DNA of 64,000 bases from Saprospiraceae bacterium (GCA_016714445.1 JADJNF010000008.1:1116001-1180000); one strand, 5' to 3'; counted from the first letter of the stretch, positions 16,982 through 25,954 are shown. The notes: generated from the letters alone by a model not told the origin. Numbers and translations: made by a program.

Positions 16982-18138
16982 AGAGGTTCGTATAATTGAC
17001 CGTTAAGTATATTTCTGCTGATGACGATACGTTGCATTTCTGAAGTACCTTCATATATTTGAGTTATTTTAGCATCTCTCATCAATCTTTCCACGTGATA
17101 TTCCTTTACATATCCGTATCCACCATGCACCTGAATAGCTTCTACCGTTTGTTTCATCGCCACTTCTGATGCAAATAATTTTGCCATTGCTGCTGCTGAT
17201 GTGTAGTCCATTCCCTGGTCTTTCATCCAGGCGGCTCTATACACCAGAAGTCTTGCAGCTTCTATTTCGGTAGCCATATCTGCAAGTTTGAATGCTATGG
17301 CCTGATGCTGACTGATGGGTTTTCCAAATGCCTCTCTTTCTTTGGAGTATTTCACTGCCAATTCATATGCTCCGGCAGCTATTCCAAGCGCTTGTGCTGC
17401 TATTCCGATTCGTCCACCAGAAAGTACTTTCATGGCAAATTTAAAACCGAAACCATCTTCGCCTATCCTGTTTTCTTTTGGAACCTTCACATCTGTATAC
17501 ATGATCGTATGTGTATCTGATGCACGGATACCGAGTTTATCTTCTTTGGCTCCAATGGTTACTCCAGGCCAAGAAGTTTCGACAATCAATACATTTATTC
17601 CACGATGACCTTTTTCTGCGTGTGTTTGAGCAATAACAAGGTGTAAAGATGATTTACCTCCATTGGTTATCCAGTTTTTAGTGCCATTAAGTAAATAGTG
17701 GTCACCCATGTCCTTGGCTGTCGTACGCTGACTGGTAGCATCACTTCCTGCTTCAGGTTCAGAAAGACAGAAAGATCCGATCCATTCACCGGAAGCAAGA
17801 CGCGGCAGATATTTTAGTTTTTGTTCCGCATTTCCATATTCTTCCAGCCCCCAGCATACAAGAGAATTATTGACAGACATGATAACAGAACAGGAGCTGT
17901 CGACTTTACTGATTTCTTCCATTGCAAGGACGTATGACAAAGTGTCCATTCCTCCACCTCCATACTCCGGAGAAACCATCATACCCAGAAATCCCATTTC
18001 ACCCATTTTGCGAACCTGGTCCGTCGGATGTTTCATCTCCCTGTCTCTTTCTATCACTCCAGGCAACAATTCCTGTTGTGTAAACTCTCTGGCTGCTTCT
18101 TTTACTGAAAGTTGCTCTTCTGTCAATTCAAATTCCAT
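16960..18138 (-). CDS. Short-chain acyl-CoA dehydrogenase
   Basis: A 392-residue FAD enzyme of the acyl-CoA dehydrogenase family, which takes two hydrogens from acyl-CoA and passes electrons to ETF. Visible features are the flavin-binding CLSEPEAGSDATSQRTTA and TKNWITNGG, the ALGIAAGAYELAVKYSKERE region, and the catalytic base Glu363 in IYEGTSEMQR, the placement typical of short-chain and butyryl-CoA dehydrogenases. Length is exact for the family. A CAAAAGTA sequence at 18175-18182, the complement of TAnnTTTG, is a probable promoter. Together with FadN and FadA further upstream on the same strand it completes a beta-oxidation set, apart from the ligase. Confidence 0.93.
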   Translation of the reverse strand: MEFELTEEQLSVKEAAREFTQQELLPGVIERDREMKHPTDQVRKMGEMGFLGMMVSPEYGGGGMDTLSYVLAMEEISKVDSSCSVIMSVNNSLVCWGLEEYGNAEQKLKYLPRLASGEWIGSFCLSEPEAGSDATSQRTTAKDMGDHYLLNGTKNWITNGGKSSLHLVIAQTHAEKGHRGINVLIVETSWPGVTIGAKEDKLGIRASDTHTIMYTDVKVPKENRIGEDGFGFKFAMKVLSGGRIGIAAQALGIAAGAYELAVKYSKEREAFGKPISQHQAIAFKLADMATEIEAARLLVYRAAWMKDQGMDYTSAAAMAKLFASEVAMKQTVEAIQVHGGYGYVKEYHVERLMRDAKITQIYEGTSEMQRIVISRNILNGQLYEPLWKTETV

Positions 18139-18253
18139 CTGAATACTTTTTGATTAAATATTGGTTAGGTGACACAAAAGTAAGGAAAAATCGACTACTT
18201 TGTTTTTATACCGACGAGAATTTATTTTGCAAAAAATTCTATAGGTATTATGC

Positions 18254-18309
18254 TCAAAATAAATGAATTAACTAAAGAGTTTTTTGCAAACCAATTTATT
18301 TTGATTATA
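18254..18309. repeat. AT-rich dispersed repeat, copy 1
   Basis: About 56 bases matching a second copy at 36840-36894 with one gap. Both start TCAAAATNAATGAATT, continue through an AT stretch and end TTTTTTGCAAAYYAATTTATTTTGA then KTATA. The two ends are inverted (TCAAAATAAAT against ATTTATTTTGA), so the unit can fold into an 11-bp hairpin. Shorter matches to the second half occur at 84-112, 26962-26991 and 40374-40399. It fills most of the 205-base gap between rnhB and the acyl-CoA dehydrogenase gene. Confidence 0.5.
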
Positions 18310-18343
18310 AAAGCTTTAAAATTCAGCGTAAAGCTTATTTAAT

Positions 18344-18949
18344 TCAGAACAGACTCAACTGATCCGAAGATGGATATAATTGAAAAGACTTTCGATGAAA
18401 TTCGCAAGGACCATATTTTACAATGGCTGATCTATGTGTTTCAGTTGGATATCCTTTGTTTTTATTCCACTGATAATCAGGATATTTATGGTGAAGTTCC
18501 AACATGTAGTCATCTCTGAACGTTTTTGCAAGAATAGAAGCTGCTGCGATGCTGGTGTAAATTCCATCTCCTTTGACTATACAATCATAGTTTATTTCCT
18601 TATAAGGTTTAAATTTATTGCCATCTACCAGGATATGTTCAGGTTTTATTTTAATCTTATCCAATGCTTTGTGCATCGCTCTGACTGAAGCCCAAAGTAT
18701 ATTATATTTATCGATATCAGGTGCATCCAAACGGGCTACGGACCAGGCCAATGATTCATTTTCGATTATCTCCCGAAGTTCATATCTTTTCTTGTCAGTT
18801 AGTTTTTTTGAGTCATTGAGATCTGGATGAAAAAAATCCGGAGGAAGAATAACTGCGGCAGCAAATACAGGTCCTGCGAGACATCCTCTACCAGCTTCAT
18901 CACAGCCAGCTTCATGTAATTTACCTGAGTGATTAATGATCAGAGCCAA
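18344..18949 (-). CDS. rnhB: Ribonuclease HII
   Basis: A 201-residue RNase HII, which cuts RNA in RNA-DNA hybrids and removes single ribonucleotides from DNA. The acidic metal-binding residues are in EAGCDEAGRGCLAGP (Asp17, Glu18) and ILVDGNKF, and the DDYM/HHKYPDYQWNKNKGYPT segment is typical of the family. The start at 18949 gives a short N-terminus, normal for Bacteroidota. A CAAAGATA sequence at 18964-18971 (complement of TAnnTTTG) sits inside the end of the upstream permease gene's intergenic space and probably drives rnhB with a leader of about ten bases. Confidence 0.95.
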   Translation of the reverse strand: MALIINHSGKLHEAGCDEAGRGCLAGPVFAAAVILPPDFFHPDLNDSKKLTDKKRYELREIIENESLAWSVARLDAPDIDKYNILWASVRAMHKALDKIKIKPEHILVDGNKFKPYKEINYDCIVKGDGIYTSIAAASILAKTFRDDYMLELHHKYPDYQWNKNKGYPTETHRSAIVKYGPCEFHRKSFQLYPSSDQLSLF

Positions 18950-18963
18950 AATAAATATTTGTA

Positions 18964-18971
18964 CAAAGATA
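18964..18971 (-). promoter_or_regulatory. Bacteroidota -7 box in front of rnhB
   Basis: The complement reads TATCTTTG, a perfect TAnnTTTG, 15 bases before the rnhB start and 8 bases behind the permease stop. It implies that rnhB can be expressed separately from the permease. The -33 element is not clear. Confidence 0.45.
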
Positions 18972-18978
18972 AAAAGTT

Positions 18979-20220
18979 TTACTCATATCTGAGTGCTTCG
19001 ATCGGATCCAGTTTTGAAGCTTTGAGCGCAGGATATAATCCAGAGACCAAGCCCACAATTATACAAACTGAAAAGCCCAGTAGCATCCAGTTCCAGGGAA
19101 TAAAAAACCGTCCTTCCACCATAACCGATACACCGAATCCCATTAAAATACCCAATATTATACCCACAATACCACCCATCAGACATATAACAATAGCTTC
19201 AATCAGAAATTGGATCAATACATTTTTTCTTGTAGCACCCAAAGCTTTTCTGATACCAATTTCTTTTGTACGTTCTGTGACAGATACCAGCATAATGTTC
19301 ATCAGACCTATTGATGCTCCAAGCAATGTAAGCATAGCAATAACTACAGTGCTCCACCTTAAAGTTGAAGTCATTTCTTTCAATTGGTTCAAAATACCAT
19401 CGCTTTTTCTTACTTCAAAATCATTTTTTTCTGATATGCCGAGCTTTCGCACATTTCGCATTATTCCGATGGAGTGATTGATTGCGTCATCCATTTCATT
19501 AGGTTGACTAACTGCTACGGTTACATTGTAAGCTTTATCAGAGTAGCCGTAGAGTACTTTTGAATTATACAAAGGGATGAACACACGCCTGTCGTTGGAA
19601 CCTCCTGATGATGATCCTTTACTTTTTAGTGCTCCGACTATCTTATATCTGTTGCTATTGATATAAATATCTTTTCCGATGGATTTTTCCGGTTTTTCCT
19701 GAAATAGAGTCTTTACAATATCGCTGCCTATGATCACTTTATTTGCAGTAGAAAGTACTTCTGAATAGGTGAAGTTTCTGCCTGCTGCCAGTTCAAATGC
19801 GGAGGTGTTCATATAGTTTTCATCCACACCTATGACCCTGACAGTTGGGTTTGTTTTTTTCTCATTATATTTAACACTGGCATTGCTGGCACAAAATGAC
19901 TCCACCGAAACTTTGGATGCGCCATAACTATATTGTTCTTTAAATTCCATCGCCTGATCAAAATTAATGGGATCTGCCATTTTTTGTGTCCTGCCTCTAT
20001 CATTGCTCCTCAATGATTCAGAAAGTGGTCTGATGTTAAAAGAATTGGCGCCCAATCTGTTGAAATTATCACTCATAGAAAATAATATACTGTCTATAGC
20101 AGTAAGAATGCCAACAAGACAGGTAATACCAACAGCGATAATAAGCAAAGTTAATAATGATCTGAGCAGATTTGCTTTGATGGATCCAAGTGCGAGTATG
20201 ATATTTTCTAAGTAATTCAT
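18979..20220 (-). CDS. MacB-type ABC transporter permease
   Basis: A 413-residue permease of the FtsX/MacB type: one N-terminal membrane helix (near 17-40, LRSLLTLLIIAVGITCLVGIL), a large periplasmic MacB-core domain (about 60-260, with VIGVDENYMNTSAFELAAGR and IIGSDIVKTLF), and three C-terminal helices with the conserved ERTKEIGIRKALGATRKNVL loop between them and a PIEALRYE terminus. Such permeases work with a separate ATPase of the LolD/MacB type, to move lipoproteins, peptides or to transmit force; no ATPase gene adjoins this one. Two tandem copies of a structured repeat end exactly at its start codon. Confidence 0.9.
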   Translation of the reverse strand: MNYLENIILALGSIKANLLRSLLTLLIIAVGITCLVGILTAIDSILFSMSDNFNRLGANSFNIRPLSESLRSNDRGRTQKMADPINFDQAMEFKEQYSYGASKVSVESFCASNASVKYNEKKTNPTVRVIGVDENYMNTSAFELAAGRNFTYSEVLSTANKVIIGSDIVKTLFQEKPEKSIGKDIYINSNRYKIVGALKSKGSSSGGSNDRRVFIPLYNSKVLYGYSDKAYNVTVAVSQPNEMDDAINHSIGIMRNVRKLGISEKNDFEVRKSDGILNQLKEMTSTLRWSTVVIAMLTLLGASIGLMNIMLVSVTERTKEIGIRKALGATRKNVLIQFLIEAIVICLMGGIVGIILGILMGFGVSVMVEGRFFIPWNWMLLGFSVCIIVGLVSGLYPALKASKLDPIEALRYE

Positions 20221-20329
20221 CTGATTAAATTTAGTTTACCCACCTCTGGTAGGATGATATTTCGGTCAGATGGAACGCCTAATAATCAATCTCTCTTGTG
20301 TCCGCCGACGGTCATGGGCGTTTCATCTG
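20218..20329. repeat. Structured 110-bp repeat, copy A
   Basis: First of two tandem copies (period 106 bp) upstream of the permease; a third copy, inverted, is at 31181-31288. As read on the plus strand each starts CATCTG, has TAAATTTAGTTTACCCAC near the left end, TTTCGGTCAGAT in the middle, and ends with GAACGCC ... GGCGTTTC. GATGGAACGCC and GGCGTTTCATC can pair over 11 positions with one mismatch around a loop of about 35 bases. The left edge contains the complement of the permease start codon. Confidence 0.8.
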
Positions 20330-20435
20330 TTTAAATTTAGTTTACCCACTTCTGGTGACATGCTTTTTCGGTCAGATGGAACGCCTAAAAATCATTCTCT
20401 TTTGTGTTCGCTGCCGGTCATAGGCGTTTCATCTT
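20324..20435. repeat. Structured 110-bp repeat, copy B
   Basis: Second tandem copy; it shares the CATCTG junction with copy A. About four of five bases are identical to copy A, with differences concentrated in the loop sequences while the GATGGAACGCC / GGCGTTTCATC arms are unchanged. Conservation of the arms against drift in the loops suggests selection for, or recent spread of, the folded form. Confidence 0.8.
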
Positions 20436-20924
20436 GTAATTAAAAGACCATAAAGTTAATTACATTATTCTGTTTGGCATTATAAAATAGAAAAACAACT
20501 CGTTTTGAACGACAAAAGTGAAGAATATCAGATGTATATTAATGTTTTATATGTAGTTTATTATAAAAATTTCCTTATATTCATAATTACAAACTCTTTA
20601 AAAAAAGAAAACAGACAATCAACTTTTTGAATGTCTGTTTCTAATCATTAAAGCCACATTAATTTTTTGTTTTATTTCATGATACAAAGATAGGGTCAAA
20701 AAATACACTATTTACACAATTAATTTTTGATTTTGTAGTATATAAGATGGTAAAACAGAATACAATGTACTGATATACAGTTTTATGTAACAATTATTCT
20801 GTTATGTCAAATAGCATTATTTTAAAAATAGATCTTTTTTCGATGTAACTCTTTAATTAGATTTGACCTTATTTTACTATAAACTGGATTTTTATATATC
20901 TTATCGAAACCTAATAAAAAACCA
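20436..20924. other. Gene-poor AT-rich gap containing a candidate small RNA
   Basis: Between the repeat pair and the family 9 glycosyltransferase gene there are about 490 bases without a credible reading frame on either strand. The only structure I see is the promoter-terminator pair at 20600-20692 listed separately; the remainder is AT-rich sequence without repeats of note. Confidence 0.6.
20600..20692 (-). ncRNA. Candidate small RNA with own promoter and terminator
   Basis: On the minus strand a perfect -7 box TATCTTTG (complement of 20685-20692) is followed about 50 bases later by a strong intrinsic terminator: AAACAGACA (20640-20632), 15-base loop, TGTCTGTTT (20616-20608), then TCTTTTTTT. 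The implied transcript is about 80 nt. The only ATGs in it are followed at once by stops (ATG AAA TAA; ATG TGG CTT TAA), so it is not coding. The terminator is nearly 290 bases behind the nearest upstream gene and 380 before the next one, so it does not obviously serve either. The -33 element is weak. Confidence 0.4.
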
Positions 20925-21884
20925 TCAAATGATCGATATATCCAACATACATCTGAAGTGGCCTTTAGGACAATGATCAAAACCTAACTTCGAACAGGGT
21001 CTGCAAGCAAGATTTTGTACCTGAAGATCTATGTGACGGTCATGATTTTTAAAACCATAATAGGGATACATACCAAATTCAGGAATGGTATTACCCCATA
21101 ATACAGTGACATCTTTTTGTAAAGCAGCAGCAATATGCATCAATCCTGTATCTCCGGTGATGATTTTTTTTGCATGTTTTATCATACCTGCACTAACTCC
21201 GAGCCCAACCTTTCCACAGAAATTGACTACCTTTTCCGGGAATAGTCCTGATAATTCAGCAGCCAGATCACTTACGTCCGTTCCACCCAGAAGTACAGTA
21301 TGTTTGTCTGTGATGGCTATAATTTCTATACATTTTTCTTTTGGAATACGTTTTGTAAAATAAGTAGCGCCCAAAACAAGTACCTGATAATTGATTCCGG
21401 CTACCAGACCCTGGGCATCATACTCATCTTCAGGCATTATAAAATAATCCAATCCTTCTCCATCATCATGAATATTTATCTCTTGTAATGATTCAAAATA
21501 TCTGTCTACCAGATGTTTGTCCGTAGGTAGACGGTTAATTTTCAAATTTACTGCCATCCATTTACGGACATTCATTTTATCAAATCGTACCGTTTTACAT
21601 CCTAGTGCAGAGCAGATTCTGAAAGACCTGAAATTTTTCTGCAAATCAATAATAAGATCAAATTCTTCCTTTTTAAGTGTTTCAATGGTCTCATTCAGAT
21701 CTTCTTTTAGATGGTGGATACGATCGATATTAGGATTTTCATGTATTACATGCGCAAATCCTTGTTTGATCAGGAAATGAACTTCAGTGTTTAATTGTTT
21801 TTTTATACATCTGACTATAGGAGTAGTAAGTACAACGTCACCAATGGAACTGAAGCGGATGATTAGTATTTTCTTAAAAGGCAT
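20925..21884 (-). CDS. Family 9 glycosyltransferase (heptosyltransferase-like)
   Basis: A 319-residue GT-B glycosyltransferase of family 9, related to the ADP-heptose:LPS heptosyltransferases. Opening motif KILIIRFSSIGDVVLTTPIVR, and in the second domain the nucleotide-sugar-binding ITGDTGLMHIAAAL and VLWGNTIPEFGMYPYY. It most likely adds a sugar to the lipopolysaccharide core at the inner membrane. The C-terminus is rich in cysteine (NLACRPCSKLGFDHCPKGHFRC), as in many Bacteroidota members. A CAAAAATA sequence at 21900-21907 (complement of TATTTTTG) lies 16 bases before the start and is a likely promoter. Confidence 0.92.
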   Translation of the reverse strand: MPFKKILIIRFSSIGDVVLTTPIVRCIKKQLNTEVHFLIKQGFAHVIHENPNIDRIHHLKEDLNETIETLKKEEFDLIIDLQKNFRSFRICSALGCKTVRFDKMNVRKWMAVNLKINRLPTDKHLVDRYFESLQEINIHDDGEGLDYFIMPEDEYDAQGLVAGINYQVLVLGATYFTKRIPKEKCIEIIAITDKHTVLLGGTDVSDLAAELSGLFPEKVVNFCGKVGLGVSAGMIKHAKKIITGDTGLMHIAAALQKDVTVLWGNTIPEFGMYPYYGFKNHDRHIDLQVQNLACRPCSKLGFDHCPKGHFRCMLDISII

Positions 21885-21899
21885 TATGCTCTATTTACA

Positions 21900-21907
21900 C
21901 AAAAATA
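21900..21907 (-). promoter_or_regulatory. Bacteroidota -7 box for the family 9 glycosyltransferase
   Basis: The complement reads TATTTTTG, fitting TAnnTTTG, 16 bases before the start codon and inside the 62-base gap behind the thiolase stop. It suggests that the glycosyltransferase is transcribed apart from the beta-oxidation genes. Confidence 0.4.
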
Positions 21908-21946
21908 GGGCTTTTTTTTGAGAACTATCCACCAATACATATGATA

Positions 21947-23119
21947 TTAATCAAGTCTTTCTATGATTCCTGCTATTCCCTGACCTCCGCCAACACAAGC
22001 TGTTACCATTCCGTATCTTTGATTTCTTCTTTTCAGCTCATTGATGATTTGAATGGATAATTTTGCTCCGGTACATCCCAAAGGGTGACCAAGTGCGATA
22101 GCACCTCCGTTTACATTGACAATATCAGGATTAAGACCGGATTCTTTTATGACTGCAAGTGCCTGTACGGCAAAGGCTTCATTGAGTTCGATGAGATCTA
22201 TATCATTGAGTGTGAGACCAGCTTGTTTTAAAGCTTTAGGGATGGCTACGACCGGACCTATGCCCATGTATAGCGGGTCAACTCCACCTACCGCACACGA
22301 AGTAAGTCTCGCGACAGGTGATAGTCCCAGGCGTTTTACCATTTCTTCGCTCATCACGATCACAAAAGCCGCGCCATCTGACGTCTGTGATGAATTACCT
22401 GCAGTAGATATGCCGCCTATTTTAAATGCTGGTTTTAGTTTAGACAATCCTTCCAGAGTAGTATCCGCTCTTACTCCTTCATCGGTATCCACGATATAGG
22501 TTTTTTCTACTCTTTTGTCATTTTCTACCAATACTTCTGTAACAGTAACCGGGACTATTTCATCTTTAAATCTTCCTTCCTTAATCGCTGCTGCAGCAAG
22601 TCTGTGCGACCGGACAGAAAACTCATCCGCTTGCTCTCTGGTTACCTGATATTTTTCAGCTACAGCTTCTGCTGTGTGTCCCATGCTCACATGATAATTA
22701 ATGTTTTGCAATGAAGCACTATAACTCGGAGCCAGTTTATATCCGGTCATAGGTAAAAGTGACATTGATTCTGCTCCACCCGCGACGTAACAATGTCCCA
22801 TACCTGCATTGATTTTTGATGCGGCAATGGCTATTGCCTCCAGACCTGATGCACAATATCTGTTGATCGTCATTCCCGGTACTTCCTGACCTAGTGCACG
22901 TGCTGCAATAAGTCTTCCGACCTGAAGTCCCTGCTCGCCTTCAGGATTGGCACATCCTACGATCACATCATCGATTTCTTTCGGGTCGAGTTGTGGTATT
23001 TGAGAAGCCAGGTAACTCAGGATATCGACTGCCAAATCATCAGAACGGTAGTTTCTGAAACCACCTCTCTTGGCTTTTCCGACCGCTGATCTGAATCCTT
23101 TTATTATATATGCGTTCAT
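21947..23119 (-). CDS. fadA: Acetyl-CoA C-acyltransferase (thiolase)
   Basis: A 390-residue thiolase, last step of beta-oxidation, splitting 3-ketoacyl-CoA with CoA. The acyl-accepting Cys89 is in TINRYCASGLEA; the second active-site region has NEAFAVQALAV, the histidine of GGAIALGHPLGCTGA and the C-terminal cysteine in TACVGGGQGIA. Length is typical. It lies 39 bases behind the multifunctional FadN-like gene and the pair forms the beta-oxidation complex; in this arrangement the dehydrogenase-hydratase comes first. The product could equally serve acetoacetyl-CoA breakdown, but the neighbour argues for fatty acids. Confidence 0.94.
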   Translation of the reverse strand: MNAYIIKGFRSAVGKAKRGGFRNYRSDDLAVDILSYLASQIPQLDPKEIDDVIVGCANPEGEQGLQVGRLIAARALGQEVPGMTINRYCASGLEAIAIAASKINAGMGHCYVAGGAESMSLLPMTGYKLAPSYSASLQNINYHVSMGHTAEAVAEKYQVTREQADEFSVRSHRLAAAAIKEGRFKDEIVPVTVTEVLVENDKRVEKTYIVDTDEGVRADTTLEGLSKLKPAFKIGGISTAGNSSQTSDGAAFVIVMSEEMVKRLGLSPVARLTSCAVGGVDPLYMGIGPVVAIPKALKQAGLTLNDIDLIELNEAFAVQALAVIKESGLNPDIVNVNGGAIALGHPLGCTGAKLSIQIINELKRRNQRYGMVTACVGGGQGIAGIIERLD

Positions 23120-23158
23120 TTTATTGACGTTTAATTTTAATTATGTATAAGACTTATT

Positions 23159-25558
23159 TTAATTACGCAATGGTTTATTGTTCATAAGGAGATACTGAAT
23201 CCTATCCAAGGTTTTTTGATTGCCCAATAACTGAAGGAAAGCTTCCCTTTCTATGTCCAGCAGATATTGCTCTGAAACTTTCTGCTGTCCTGTAAGATCC
23301 CCTCCGCAAAGGACATAAGCTACTTTTTTGGCTATCTCCAGATCGTATGCTGACATGTATTTGCCCAGATAGAACTCATTCAATGCTGTGTATAAGGTGC
23401 CAAGGCCTCCCCGCCCTAAAACCGTTGCTTCTTTATGGACTGGTGCTGTATAATTTTTGGCCAGATCAAGTACTTTTTCTTTCGCAGTACTAAGCACTTT
23501 TGCGAGATTCATTTCTACACTATCTCTGTCATGCTGCAGATATCCATGTTTAAAGCCTTCATATGCCGATGTAGAAACGGTGGCAGTAGCTATTACTTTT
23601 AGTTTCTCCACCAAAGTTGGAATCTGAACATCTCCTTCAAAAAATGATTCCGAAGCTCTTAGTGCAAACTCCTTGGTACCTCCACCACCTGGTATCAAGC
23701 CGACACCTACTTCTACCAGACCTATATAGGATTCTGCATGACAAACAGCGGCATCTGTATGCATGAGTATTTCGCAGCCTCCTCCAAACACATAACCCTG
23801 AGTGGCAGTTACTACTGGCACTGTAGCATATCTCATGGCCATATTTACTTGCTGAAACCCGTTGACCATTTGCTCAAGTTTTGAAAAATCCTTTTGCATT
23901 GCTACCATCGCAACGCCCATCAGATTGGCGCCTACTGTAAAGTTTTTTGCATTATTTCCTACCACAATTCCTGCCCAATCTCCACTTTGTGCAATATTCA
24001 GGGCTTCTATGGCTCCCTCACCTATACCTTCACCTATTGCATTGGATTTGGTGGTAAATTCAAAACACAGTACACCATCTCCTATATCATGAAGTATACA
24101 CTCGGAGTTTTTATATACCGGTACATTATTTCTGAAATTATCGAGATGAATATTGAGTTCGGTACCAGGAATGACCTGATAAGTACCTGTAACTATATCA
24201 TAAAATTTTCTTTTCCCGTTTTCAGAGATATAAAATGAGGATACTCCTTTATCTATCATGGTATAAATCCAGGCGGGTATTTTTTCTCCAAGTGAAGAAG
24301 CCAATTCTGCCGTTGCCTTTATTCCTATCATATCCCAGTATTCGAACGGGCCGTAACTCCAGGCATAACCTGCTTTCATTGCATTATCGATACTATAGAT
24401 GTTGTCACTGATTTCAGGTACCCTGTTGGCTGCATACGCCATAACCCCACAAAGTAAATCACGGACGAAATGACCTGATTTTTCATTAGATGACATCATT
24501 TCTTTTAACCGTTTATCCATGATCTCCACCTTTTTGGCGATACCAACCACAGGAATCTGGAATTTTTGTGCCGGTTTATATTCGAGCGTTTTCAAATCCA
24601 GGGCAAGAATGACTCTTCCTCCTTTTTCATCTCTCTGATCGGTTTTCCTGTAGAAGCCCTGACCCGATTTATCCCCCAAAAAATTATTGTCAACCAAAAA
24701 TTGGGTTGCTTTTGGTACAGGTCTGCTTTTTATTACCTGCACATATTCGTCGTCAGGACAGTTGTCGATGACCCCTTTTGTCACTTTGACGCTGGTGTCA
24801 ATACCTACGAGATCCAATAATCTGTAACTTCCGGTACTTGGCCAACCCATCGGTTCCCCAGTGATTTTATCTACTTCTTCAATACTTAAATCATATTTTT
24901 CAGTAAGTTCACTCACTTTATTGCCACTATAAAATCCGATTCTGTTGGCAACAAATGCAGGCGTGTCTTTACATAATACTGCTTTTTTTCCGAGATACAC
25001 TTCTCCGTAGTGCATCCAGAAATCTATCACATCCTTGTCGCTACCTGAATGAGGGATGACTTCAAAAAGAGCCATATATCTCGCCGGGTTAAAGAAATGG
25101 GTTCCGCAAAAGTTTTTCCTGAAATCGTCGCTTCTGCCATCTGCAAGCTGAGCTATTGGAATTCCTGAAGTATTGGAAGTGATAAGAGAACCTGCTTTGC
25201 GCAAAGCATCCACTTTTTCAAATATCTGTCTTTTGATATTCAGTCTTTCTACCACTACTTCGATGATCCAGTCGCACTCACTGATTTGGGGCATATCGTC
25301 TTCAAAGTTGCCTGTCACAATGCGGGAAGCAAAGGATACATCATACAGCGGAGCGGGTTTTGACTTAAGAGCTGTGGCCAATGCAGTATCAGCAATCCTG
25401 TTTCTGGCTGATTTGTTGGTTTTTAATTTTTCGTCCAGATCAAATGGCACAATATCCAACATGATAACTTCAAGGCCGGCATTGGCAAGATGACATGCAA
25501 TCCCTGAACCCATCACACCTGAACCCAGTACGGCTACTTTCTTTATTCTTCTGGTCAT
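23159..25558 (-). CDS. fadN: 3-hydroxyacyl-CoA dehydrogenase / enoyl-CoA hydratase, FadN type
   Basis: A 799-residue bifunctional beta-oxidation enzyme. Domain order is dehydrogenase first: NAD-binding GSGVMGSGIACHLANAG at 12-28, the catalytic TSNTSGIP and GTHFFNPARYMALFE segments, the C-terminal dehydrogenase domain with DKSGQGFYRK, then an enoyl-CoA hydratase (crotonase) domain at about 490-700 with VFGGGCEILMHTDA and GLVEVGVGLIPGGGG, the oxyanion and catalytic loops. This order and length match Bacillus FadN, not E. coli FadB, which has the hydratase first. Pairs with the thiolase 39 bases downstream. Confidence 0.94.
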   Translation of the reverse strand: MTRRIKKVAVLGSGVMGSGIACHLANAGLEVIMLDIVPFDLDEKLKTNKSARNRIADTALATALKSKPAPLYDVSFASRIVTGNFEDDMPQISECDWIIEVVVERLNIKRQIFEKVDALRKAGSLITSNTSGIPIAQLADGRSDDFRKNFCGTHFFNPARYMALFEVIPHSGSDKDVIDFWMHYGEVYLGKKAVLCKDTPAFVANRIGFYSGNKVSELTEKYDLSIEEVDKITGEPMGWPSTGSYRLLDLVGIDTSVKVTKGVIDNCPDDEYVQVIKSRPVPKATQFLVDNNFLGDKSGQGFYRKTDQRDEKGGRVILALDLKTLEYKPAQKFQIPVVGIAKKVEIMDKRLKEMMSSNEKSGHFVRDLLCGVMAYAANRVPEISDNIYSIDNAMKAGYAWSYGPFEYWDMIGIKATAELASSLGEKIPAWIYTMIDKGVSSFYISENGKRKFYDIVTGTYQVIPGTELNIHLDNFRNNVPVYKNSECILHDIGDGVLCFEFTTKSNAIGEGIGEGAIEALNIAQSGDWAGIVVGNNAKNFTVGANLMGVAMVAMQKDFSKLEQMVNGFQQVNMAMRYATVPVVTATQGYVFGGGCEILMHTDAAVCHAESYIGLVEVGVGLIPGGGGTKEFALRASESFFEGDVQIPTLVEKLKVIATATVSTSAYEGFKHGYLQHDRDSVEMNLAKVLSTAKEKVLDLAKNYTAPVHKEATVLGRGGLGTLYTALNEFYLGKYMSAYDLEIAKKVAYVLCGGDLTGQQKVSEQYLLDIEREAFLQLLGNQKTLDRIQYLLMNNKPLRN

Positions 25559-25663
25559 AATTTTTATGGCTGAAATGATTATTCAAAATATTCCATAAAA
25601 TTAAAGCCTTTTTTTGAAACAGGAAGGAATTTGATTAAAAAATTTAACTCAGAGTTAAATTTT

Positions 25664-25696
25664 CTTGTTAATCATTGGTTTTATATCTTAACTTTG
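25664..25696 (+). promoter_or_regulatory. Promoter-like sequence in front of the hairpin cluster
   Basis: CTTG (25664-25667), 21 bases, then TAACTTTG (25689-25696), a full TAnnTTTG box with a near -33 element. It points away from fadN into the hairpin region and towards the 3' end of tmk, so any transcript would be non-coding and antisense to the end of tmk. Confidence 0.35.
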
Positions 25697-25723
25697 ACAA
25701 ACCGATTCCAGGGAGCTCAGTCA

Positions 25724-25739
25724 GAACTCGTCGGAGTTC
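25724..25739. repeat. Short hairpin, unit 1
   Basis: GAACTC and GAGTTC pair around a GTCG loop. It is the least similar of the five units; flanks TCA ... AGTCG resemble a degenerate copy. Confidence 0.5.
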
Positions 25740-25937
25740 AGTCGCATTAAATTCAGAACATGTACGGAGTAAAATATGGTGGGTCCAATTTAAACGGGTT
25801 ATGAAATTTATCATGAAGCCGGGGTTCAAAGCCACTGTCGGGGAAACCTATCATTCAGATTTGATCAAATTTTTGAATGGAAAGTGAAAGAGCTGAAGCA
25901 CTGACTCCAATGCAGATTTGGCTTCTTAAGTATAGTG

Positions 25938-25954
25938 CGACCCCGCCAGGGTCG
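25938..25954. repeat. Short hairpin, unit 2
   Basis: CGACCC and GGGTCG pair around CGCCA. The flanks AAGTATAGTG on the left and AACATCTATAA on the right agree with those of units 3 and 4 (the latter read on the other strand). Confidence 0.6.

Noticed and set aside
20218..20435. CRISPR array
   Set aside because: Only two adjacent 106-bp units that differ throughout their length; no short constant repeats with variable spacers and no cas genes.
25824..25836. GGTTCAAAGCC resembling a tRNA T-loop
   Set aside because: The flanking bases do not form a five-pair T stem, and no acceptor, D or anticodon arm can be placed around it.
25675..25887. 70-codon open frame in the gap between fadN and tmk
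   Set aside because: It crosses a hairpin, has no recognisable domain, and its start overlaps a promoter-like sequence; composition is not gene-like.
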